DNA of 5,206 nt, from contig CALQBT020000227.1 in assembly GCA_943328885.2 (NCBI GenBank), positions 1-5,206 on the forward strand. The letters run 5' to 3'. The stretch's first letter is position 1; every line of letters begins with the position of its first letter. Source of the DNA: Bordetella parapertussis (GTDB lineage: Bacteria; Pseudomonadota; Gammaproteobacteria; Burkholderiales; Burkholderiaceae_C). Both the position numbers and the translations under genes were made by a program. Below are positions 1 to 5,206 of this stretch, piece after piece. The notes under the pieces were generated by a model. It was not told where the DNA came from, did no database searches, and saw only the letters and a program-made list of their open reading frames with translations.

Positions 1-569
1 ACCTGCCCACAGGCATTCTTGAGTCTGTGGGCAGTCTCGATAGCGCCGCGCGCGGTCACCCGGCGCACCACTTCCAGCATCCGAGGCGCGTCAAGGTCGG
101 CAACCTGGACCCGCCCGATCCACGGGAAGGCGTCCTGCTCGAACCGAATGCGTGTGCGCTCAGCGTGGCCGGCGCTGACCTTCACCTCATGCACGGTGGT
201 CAGCCACTCGCGCGCCACATGCTCGAAGGTACCAGGACCGGGCAGACCGGCGTCAGCCAGCGTCTGCGCCTCGGCCTTCGCCACCTGAGCCACTTTGTCG
301 TCCTTGCGGGTCTGGCTCGGATCGACGCCGGTCGCGATCAGCTCGCGGGCACTGTCGCGCCTCTTGCGCGCCTCGGCCAAGGACACCGCAGGATAGACGC
401 CGAGAGACACCCGCTTCTCGATGCCGGCAATGCGGTACTTCAACCGCCAGTAGCGCGATCCACCCGGTTGAAGCTCCAGATACAACCCGCCGCCGTCGGA
501 CAGCTTCACGGGCTTCTCGCCGGGCTTGGCTCTTCGGATCACGATGTCGGTCAACTTGTTGGTCAGCAT
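1..569 (-). CDS. P4-type tyrosine integrase, N-terminal part (runs off left edge)
   Basis: Site-specific tyrosine recombinase that would integrate and excise a genomic island or prophage. Reading the minus strand from the ATG at 569-567 gives 189 uninterrupted codons to the window edge. The start (MLTNKLTDIVIRRAKPGEKP) followed by KLSDGGGLYLEL and YWRLKYRIAGIEKRVSLGVY is the typical N-terminal DNA-binding domain (DUF4102 type) of P4-like integrases, roughly residues 1-90. LAEARKRRDSARELIATGVDP follows at about residues 70-90. Residues about 115-185 (FEHVAREWL, then RRVTARGAIETAHRL) match the core-binding SAM-like domain. The catalytic domain with the R-H-R-Y residues lies beyond position 1, so activity cannot be judged. 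A purine-rich RBS candidate, AGAGGA (583-578), lies 8 bases upstream of the ATG. The gene sits 205 bases from the 3' end of ssrA and reads away from it, as expected for an integrase beside its attachment site. Family assignment is secure; the specific element is unknown. Confidence 0.93.
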   Translation of the reverse strand, partial: MLTNKLTDIVIRRAKPGEKPVKLSDGGGLYLELQPGGSRYWRLKYRIAGIEKRVSLGVYPAVSLAEARKRRDSARELIATGVDPSQTRKDDKVAQVAKAEAQTLADAGLPGPGTFEHVAREWLTTVHEVKVSAGHAERTRIRFEQDAFPWIGRVQVADLDAPRMLEVVRRVTARGAIETAHRLKNACGQ

Positions 570-672
570 GGGGCATATCCTCTCGTTCACCAGTCAGGTT
601 GGGGGCATATCTACTGTCTTTGCGCCCTCAACCGTCCACATGCCCCCAATGATGCCCCCAACTAGGGGGCAA
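570..672. repeat. Cluster of five GGGGGCAT-type motifs upstream of the integrase
   Basis: Copies seen on the plus strand: ggggcatatc at 570-579; ttgggggcatatc at 599-611; the inverse form atgcccccaa at 640-649 and again at 652-661; and tagggggcaa at 663-672. The first two share ten identical bases at a 32-base spacing, about three helical turns. The inverted pair is spaced 12 bases apart, and the last two copies form an inverted repeat around acta. The leftmost copy abuts the integrase start codon and lies between the RBS and the ATG. By analogy with other tyrosine recombinases these could be arm-type Int-binding sites or an autoregulatory operator. That function is inference; the repeat pattern itself is directly visible. 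Confidence 0.7.
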
Positions 673-706
673 TTCAAGTAGCCTCATGAAGCCCCATGCG
701 GACATG

Positions 707-745
707 AAAAAAGCCCTCAGTCGTTGATTTACTTAGGGCTTTCTT
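707..745 (-). terminator. Rho-independent terminator downstream of ssrA
   Basis: On the minus strand AAAGCCCT (742-735) pairs perfectly with AGGGCTTT (717-710) across a 17-base loop, and the run of T continues to 707, giving six T in all. The hairpin starts about 30 bases after the mature tmRNA 3' end, a sensible position for ending ssrA transcription. The long loop is less usual. If the element integrated at the ssrA 3' end, this terminator is carried on the island side of the junction. Confidence 0.75.
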
Positions 746-773
746 GTCTTACGGCCCCTTGCGGAGCTTTGAA

Positions 774-796
774 TGGTGGAGCCGGGGGGAATCGAA
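774..796 (-). other. Probable attachment site (att core) in the ssrA 3' end
   Basis: This interval covers the 3' half of the T-loop, the T-stem and the acceptor strand with its encoded CCA on the minus strand. The 3' ends of tRNA and tmRNA genes are established targets for P4-type integrases, because the incoming element restores the end of the gene. Here such an integrase lies next to an intact ssrA 3' end. The exact crossover and the extent of the core cannot be fixed without the second copy at the far end of the element, which is outside the window. Confidence 0.5.
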
Positions 797-1022
797 CCCC
801 CGTCCGCAAGCCATCACCGGCCAGTTCTACATGCTTAGCTGTCTGATTTGAGTCTCATGTCCCAGGCCGCGCAGCAGCACGCTGCCTGGTCCACCAGTCA
901 CTTGGTTCTCGTCCCATGCTGAATGACGCAGCACAGCACCAGCCAATGTGTATGACTTCGCAGCCCTTGCCTTGCGGCTCAGGCCCGGCCCATCGGCCAA
1001 CCGTTGCGAAGCTCACCGGTTT

Positions 1023-1055
1023 TTAAGCGGCGAGGGCGTACGAGGTATCGTTCGC
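1023..1055 (-). other. tmRNA proteolysis-tag reading frame, ANDTSYALAA
   Basis: The minus strand inside ssrA reads GCG AAC GAT ACC TCG TAC GCC CTC GCC GCT TAA, giving ANDTSYALAA and a stop. This aligns with the E. coli tag ANDENYALAA and differs only at positions 4 and 5. The C-terminal ALAA recognised by ClpXP and the AND start used in SspB binding are kept. The preceding bases GTAACT fit the segment that sets the resume codon. The resume codon is GCG rather than the GCA of E. coli. Confidence 0.9.
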
Positions 1056-1157
1056 AGTTACTTTGTTTCCAGTGGTTTTACGAGCGAACTGGTGCTCGGC
1101 ATGCCCTGAACCGACTCCGCACCCACGTCGAAGCCAGGTCGGCCCCTGGTGATCCTG

Positions 1158-1184
1158 ATTTTAGGCCAGTTTCAGCCATTGCAA
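1158..1184 (-). promoter_or_regulatory. Candidate ssrA promoter overlapping the gph stop codon
   Basis: On the minus strand TAAAAT (1163-1158) matches the sigma-70 -10 consensus at five of six positions and includes the TAA stop codon of gph. TTGCAA (1184-1179) matches the -35 box at four of six, with a 15-base spacer that is shorter than ideal. Transcription would start a few bases upstream of the mature 5' end at 1146, leaving a short leader for RNase P to remove. Read-through from ubiG-gph is an alternative source of the RNA. Confidence 0.4.
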
Positions 1185-1826
1185 GAGCTGCGTCGGCGAA
1201 GAAAAAACATGATCGGCGCCCCAGTCAGCCACCGGCTCGCCCAGCCCCAGATAGCCCCAGGCAGCGGCCATCGTGACCATGCCGGCGGCTCGACCGGCCA
1301 CCATGTCGCGCAGGTCGTCCCCTACATAAGCGCAGGCCGACGGCGCCACGCCCAGTCGCCTGGCGGCTTCAAGCAAGGGCTCAGGGTGAGGCTTGGCATA
1401 GGCCGTGGTGTCACCGGCGATCACCACCGCCGCCCGCGCCGCAAGACCCAGACCGGCGACGATGGGGTCTGTGAAGCGAGCCGCCTTGTTGGTGACGATG
1501 CCCCAGCGCAGGCCCGCGGCGTCCAGGCTGTCGAGCACCGGCTTCATCGCCTCGAACAAATCGGTGCTTTGCAGCAGGCGCTCAGCGTAACGGTCGAGAA
1601 ACGCATCGCGCAGCCCGGCAAAACGCGCGTCGGCAGGCTGCACGCCAAAGGCCACGCCCACCATGCCTCGGGCCCCGGTGCCCACCATCGGCCGCAAGGC
1701 CTCATAGGGCAGCGGCGTCAGACCATGGGCGGCGCGCAAATCGTTGGCCGCCCCGGCCAGGTCGGGTGCGCTGTCGATCAGCGTGCCGTCCAGGTCGAAC
1801 AGCAGCAGGGCATCTGTCGCGCTCAT
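1161..1826 (-). CDS. gph: Phosphoglycolate phosphatase, HAD family
   Basis: A 221-residue cytoplasmic hydrolase expected to dephosphorylate 2-phosphoglycolate, a product of oxidative DNA-damage repair and of oxygenase side reactions. All HAD motifs are present: motif I FDLDGT (D11 nucleophile, D13 acid/base), motif II VTNK (T112), motif III K145 in AKPHP, and motif IV GDD at 169-171. The helical cap lies between motifs I and II, as in the Gph/beta-phosphoglucomutase subfamily. The ATG at 1826 was chosen because it is 10 residues before motif I and overlaps the ubiG stop as ATGA; the frame stays open 41 codons further upstream, but that part lies within ubiG. The overlap implies translational coupling with ubiG. 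It is somewhat shorter than E. coli Gph (252 aa). HAD phosphatases vary in substrate, so phosphoglycolate is inferred from sequence resemblance and from the ubiG-gph pairing common in betaproteobacteria. Confidence 0.88.
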   Translation of the reverse strand: MSATDALLLFDLDGTLIDSAPDLAGAANDLRAAHGLTPLPYEALRPMVGTGARGMVGVAFGVQPADARFAGLRDAFLDRYAERLLQSTDLFEAMKPVLDSLDAAGLRWGIVTNKAARFTDPIVAGLGLAARAAVVIAGDTTAYAKPHPEPLLEAARRLGVAPSACAYVGDDLRDMVAGRAAGMVTMAAAWGYLGLGEPVADWGADHVFSSPTQLLQWLKLA

Positions 1827-2524
1827 GGGCCCGCCCGGCATGCCAACAAGTAGTTGACCGAGGTGTCGTCGGACAACCAGTAGCGACCGGTCAGCGGGTT
1901 GTACTGCAGGCCTCTGAAACCCTCGATCGACAACCCGGCATCGCGGCACCAGCGCGCCAGCTCACTCGGACGAATGAAGCGCGCGTACTCATGCGTGCCC
2001 TTGGGCAGCAGCTTGAGCACATGCTCGGCACCGACGATGGCCTGGACAAAGGCCTTGGCATTGCGGTTGAGGGTCGAGAAGAACACCCAGCCACCCGGTT
2101 TGACCAAGCGGGCGCAGGCCTGCACCACCGATGCAGGTTCGGGCACATGCTCGAGCATCTCCATGCAGGTGACGACGTCGAAGCTGTTCGGCGCCTCGGT
2201 CGCCAGGGCCTCGACCGACACTTCGCGGTAGTGCAGACGCTCGAGGCCGGCCTCCAGCGCGTGCAGTTGCGCCACTCTCAGGGGCTTGGTCGACAGGTCG
2301 ATGCCCAGCACAGCGGCGCCGCGCTCGGCCATCGATTCGCTCAAGATGCCGCCGCCACAGCCCACATCGAGAGCCGCCTTGCCGGCCAGTCGGGCTTGGG
2401 CGTCGATCCAGTCCAGCCGCAGCGGGTTGATCTGGTGCAGAGGGCGGAAGTCGCCGTCCGGATCCCACCAGTTGTGGGCGAGCTCGCCAAACTTGGCCAA
2501 TTCCTGTGGGTCTGCGTTCGTCAT
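1823..2524 (-). CDS. ubiG: Ubiquinone biosynthesis O-methyltransferase
   Basis: A 233-residue SAM-dependent methyltransferase that carries out both O-methylations in ubiquinone synthesis, on the polyprenyl-hydroxyphenol intermediate and on demethylubiquinol. The N-terminus has the UbiG hallmark [19 protein letters not shown] (residues 8-26) and [13 protein letters not shown] (28-40). SAM-binding motif I is [13 protein letters not shown] (51-63), the acidic motif II is GIDLS (74-78), the post-I region [13 protein letters not shown] is at 115-127, and [16 protein letters not shown] at 140-155. The family-specific [16 protein letters not shown] spans 165-180. The start at 2524 matches where the family begins; the frame is open 25 codons further, but that extension has no family features. 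No Shine-Dalgarno sequence is visible, and a -10-like TACGAT ends only 6 bases before the ATG. It overlaps gph by 4 bases, so the two are probably one transcript. Confidence 0.96.
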   Translation of the reverse strand: MTNADPQELAKFGELAHNWWDPDGDFRPLHQINPLRLDWIDAQARLAGKAALDVGCGGGILSESMAERGAAVLGIDLSTKPLRVAQLHALEAGLERLHYREVSVEALATEAPNSFDVVTCMEMLEHVPEPASVVQACARLVKPGGWVFFSTLNRNAKAFVQAIVGAEHVLKLLPKGTHEYARFIRPSELARWCRDAGLSIEGFRGLQYNPLTGRYWLSDDTSVNYLLACRAGP

Positions 2525-2530
2525 GGCAGC

Positions 2531-2536
2531 ATCGTA
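2531..2536 (-). promoter_or_regulatory. Weak candidate -10 box just upstream of ubiG
   Basis: On the minus strand TACGAT matches the -10 consensus at four of six and is separated from the ubiG ATG by six bases. No good -35 box lies at 16-18 bases. If used, transcription would start at about the ATG, which would fit the lack of a Shine-Dalgarno sequence. The match is weak and could be chance. Confidence 0.2.
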
Positions 2537-2607
2537 GCGCCAGCGCGCAGCACAGGTCCGCGTTGCACTGCTTGCCGTGGCGTGCGCGCAGCGGGTCATC
2601 CAATGAG

Positions 2608-2632
2608 AAACCCCACCGAGGTGGGGTTTTTT
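2608..2632 (-). terminator. Strong hairpin terminator between ompA and ubiG, possibly bidirectional
   Basis: AAACCCCAC and GTGGGGTTT form a perfect 9-bp stem around the tetraloop CGAG (plus strand). It lies about 55 bases past the ompA stop, so it most likely ends the ompA mRNA and separates it from ubiG-gph. The plus-strand reading has the longer T run (six T, 2627-2632), while the minus-strand reading has only TTTCTC, so it may also stop antisense transcripts entering from ubiG. Confidence 0.8.
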
Positions 2633-2663
2633 GGCAGCCTCACCGTCGGCAAGGCTGGCTGTC

Positions 2664-2679
2664 CAGGCCCGCAGGCCTG
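2664..2679 (-). other. Small GC hairpin after the ompA stop codon
   Basis: CAGGCC and GGCCTG pair across the four-base loop CGCA, 7 bases past the ompA stop. No T run follows on either strand, so it is not a terminator by itself. It could protect the mRNA 3' end or be chance in GC-rich DNA. Confidence 0.3.
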
Positions 2680-2686
2680 TGCCGTC

Positions 2687-3391
2687 TCACTTGGCGCGGG
2701 TGCCGACCACTTCGATTTCGACGCGGCGGTTCTTCGCGCGGCCTTCGGTGGTCTTGTTGTCGGCCACAGGCTGCTTCTCGCCCTTGCCTTCGGTGTAGAC
2801 CCGGTTCTTCTCGATGCCCTTGCTCACCAAATAGGCCTTGACGGCTTCAGAGCGAGCCACCGACAGCTTCTGGTTGTAAGCGTCAGCGCCGACCGAATCG
2901 GTGTGACCGACGGCGATGATCACTTCAAGCGCCACAGCCTTGGTCTTGGCAACCAGATCGTCAAGCTTGGCCTTGGCTTCAGGCTTGAGCGCCGACTTGT
3001 CGAAGTCGAAGAACGCGTCAGCAGCGAAAGTGACCTTCTCGCTCACGGGGGCAGCACGCACGGCAGCGGGCGGCGGGGGCGGCGGCGGCGCGACCACCGG
3101 TGCTGGTGCTGGTGCTGGTGCTGGTGCTGGTTCCGGTGCCGGCGGCGGTGCTTGGCGAGGCGCGGGCGCCGGCGCGGGTGCTGGCGGCTTCAGCGCGCCA
3201 TCACACTTCGGGTCAGCCGTGGCCGGGGTCCAGTTGGCATCGCGCCAGCACAGTTCGTTGCTGCCGTTCTTCCAGACTGTGCCGTCCACCGCACGCCAGT
3301 TGTCGTTGGATGCCGTTTGCGCAAATGCCAACATCGGCGCGACGAGCGCAGCAGATGCAAAGATCACCGCCACCTTGTTAAATTTCTTCAT
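2687..3391 (-). CDS. ompA: OmpA-family outer membrane / peptidoglycan-anchoring protein
   Basis: A 234-residue exported protein expected to bind peptidoglycan and tie it to the outer membrane. Residues 1-24 are a signal peptide (KK at 2-3, hydrophobic core, cleavage after AFA). Residues 25-66 form a small segment with Trp residues and two Cys (C48, C63) that could form a disulfide. Residues 68-115 are a proline/alanine linker, including AP repeats and seven prolines in a row (102-108). Residues about 117-230 are the OmpA_C domain: FFDFDKSALKPEAKAKL, then GHTDSVGADAYNQKLSVAR, then RAKNRRVEIEV. D165 and R180 match the diaminopimelate-binding D271 and R286 of E. coli OmpA. There is no eight-stranded barrel and no lipobox, so it is neither classical OmpA nor a Pal lipoprotein. 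The ATG at 3391 is chosen over an ORF opening 28 codons upstream because it follows AGGAGA and starts the signal peptide. It has its own promoter region and terminator. Confidence 0.93.
   Translation of the reverse strand: MKKFNKVAVIFASAALVAPMLAFAQTASNDNWRAVDGTVWKNGSNELCWRDANWTPATADPKCDGALKPPAPAPAPAPRQAPPPAPEPAPAPAPAPAPVVAPPPPPPPAAVRAAPVSEKVTFAADAFFDFDKSALKPEAKAKLDDLVAKTKAVALEVIIAVGHTDSVGADAYNQKLSVARSEAVKAYLVSKGIEKNRVYTEGKGEKQPVADNKTTEGRAKNRRVEIEVVGTRAK
3099..3128. repeat. Five perfect GGTGCT hexamer repeats within ompA
   Basis: The plus strand carries GGTGCT five times without interruption, followed by degenerate copies (ggttcc, ggtgcc). On the coding strand this is alternating GCA and CCA, which produces the Ala-Pro run in the linker of the OmpA-like protein. 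Since the unit is six bases, gain or loss of copies would change linker length and keep the frame. Confidence 0.9.
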
Positions 3392-3394
3392 GAT

Positions 3395-3400
3395 TCTCCT
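3395..3400 (-). promoter_or_regulatory. Ribosome binding site of ompA
   Basis: The minus strand reads AGGAGA, three bases before the ATG at 3391, within the longer purine run GAGAGGAGA. It is the clearest Shine-Dalgarno sequence in the window and decides the start against the longer reading frame that opens at 3475. Confidence 0.8.
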
Positions 3401-3495
3401 CTCGAGGGAAGCCGCAGGGACCTGCGAAACGTCTGTGTCAGAAGCAAGGAGGCCGATGGAAACCCGGCTTTTCAAGCATCCACCACCGATCCCTC

Positions 3496-3501
3496 ATTGT
3501 G
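3496..3501 (-). promoter_or_regulatory. Candidate -10 box of ompA
   Basis: CACAAT on the minus strand matches the -10 consensus at four of six, about 105 bases upstream of the ompA start, leaving a leader of roughly 95 bases. No convincing -35 box is present 17 bases upstream. It is the best candidate I see on this strand of the divergent gap, but it is weak. Confidence 0.3.
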
Positions 3502-3590
3502 CCATAGGGTCCAGGAGGGGCCAGTCTTTCAGCCGTCGGGCCTTGCCGCTGCGCCGCGTTGTTGCATGGCCGCGACAGCCCGCCGCCGCT

Positions 3591-3596
3591 TAGAAT
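3591..3596 (+). promoter_or_regulatory. Candidate -10 box of gyrA
   Basis: TAGAAT matches the sigma-70 -10 consensus at five of six and is one of the few AT-rich spots in the GC-rich 3392-3663 gap. It would give a leader of about 60 bases before gyrA. No good -35 box lies at 17 bases; TTGCAT at 3562-3567 is 23 bases away, which is too far. Confidence 0.45.
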
Positions 3597-3663
3597 CGTG
3601 GGTTGCCGCGTCACCTAATTTGCGGCAGCACCTTCTCCAACGGCGCCGCCACGCCAGAACCGC

Positions 3664-5206
<1,543 letters not shown>

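Larger units (their letters stand above)
774..1146 (-). ncRNA. ssrA: Transfer-messenger RNA (tmRNA, 10Sa RNA)
   Basis: tmRNA with SmpB rescues ribosomes stalled on broken mRNAs and adds a degradation tag to the unfinished protein. The mature RNA would be 373 nt, close to the usual size of one-piece proteobacterial tmRNA. The 5' end GGGGCCG (1146-1140) pairs with CGGCTCC (783-777) before the encoded ACCA, giving a 7-bp acceptor stem with one G-U at the third pair, the alanine identity element. The T-arm is GGGGG-TTCGATT-CCCCC. Near the 3' end GCTAAGCATGTAGA is the conserved tRNA-like segment, and CTTCGACG near the 5' end is the conserved D-loop region. A tag reading frame ending in ALAA and TAA is present. 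No permutation into two pieces is seen. The gene starts 14 bases after the gph stop codon and is followed by a terminator. A P4-type integrase lies just downstream, so its 3' end is a likely island attachment site; the gene appears intact. Confidence 0.96.
3392..3663. promoter_or_regulatory. Divergent ompA-gyrA intergenic region
   Basis: This 272-base gap separates two genes transcribed away from each other, so it must hold both promoters. Candidate -10 boxes about 90 bases apart are listed separately. I see no convincing coding frame, inverted-repeat operator or RNA gene here; ORFs crossing it are antisense extensions of the flanking genes. Confidence 0.6.

Noticed and set aside
253..576. 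Minus-strand frame of 107 codons with an ATG at 576
   Set aside because: It is out of frame with the integrase by one base and encodes an Arg-rich sequence without motifs; the integrase frame from 569 matches its family throughout.
27..665. Plus-strand frame of 212 codons opposite the integrase
   Set aside because: Antisense to a well-supported integrase and running through the repeat array; no domain seen.
1004..1276. Plus-strand small frame across ssrA and the end of gph
   Set aside because: It overlaps the tmRNA and gph on the opposite strand and has low-complexity content typical of a shadow.
3099..3128. Hexamer repeats as an on/off phase-variation switch
   Set aside because: The unit is a multiple of three, so copy-number change cannot shift the frame; only linker length could vary.

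Overview
The window looks like chromosomal DNA of a GC-rich betaproteobacterium, most likely Burkholderiales. The evidence is the protein sequences (a GyrA with Thr at position 83, a barrel-less OmpA-family protein with a proline-rich linker), a one-piece tmRNA of proteobacterial type, and the gene order gyrA / ompA / ubiG / gph / ssrA. No closer placement can be made from sequence reading alone.

Layout, left to right. Positions 1-569 (minus) hold the first 189 codons of a P4-type tyrosine integrase that runs off the left edge. Positions 570-773 are non-coding: five copies of a GGGGGCAT-type motif lie directly upstream of the integrase, followed by a rho-independent terminator for the next gene. 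Positions 774-1146 (minus) are a complete ssrA (tmRNA) gene with a readable tag, ANDTSYALAA. Then come gph (1161-1826, minus; phosphoglycolate phosphatase) and ubiG (1823-2524, minus; ubiquinone O-methyltransferase), which overlap by 4 bases. A short gap with a strong hairpin terminator follows. ompA (2687-3391, minus) encodes a secreted OmpA_C-domain protein. A 272-base divergent promoter region separates it from gyrA (3664 onward, plus; DNA gyrase subunit A), which runs off the right edge after 514 codons.

How the parts work together. The right four-fifths is ordinary core genome: DNA supercoiling (gyrA), envelope anchoring (ompA), quinone synthesis (ubiG), clearance of phosphoglycolate (gph) and ribosome rescue (ssrA). 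ubiG and gph look like a translationally coupled pair, and ssrA begins only 14 bases after gph. The left fifth looks like the start of a mobile island. A P4-type integrase reads away from the 3' end of ssrA, a known class of integration target, so the host/island boundary is most likely inside the tRNA-like 3' end of ssrA and the island cargo lies beyond position 1. No novel system is visible inside the window; the most interesting region is the integrase-ssrA junction with its motif array.
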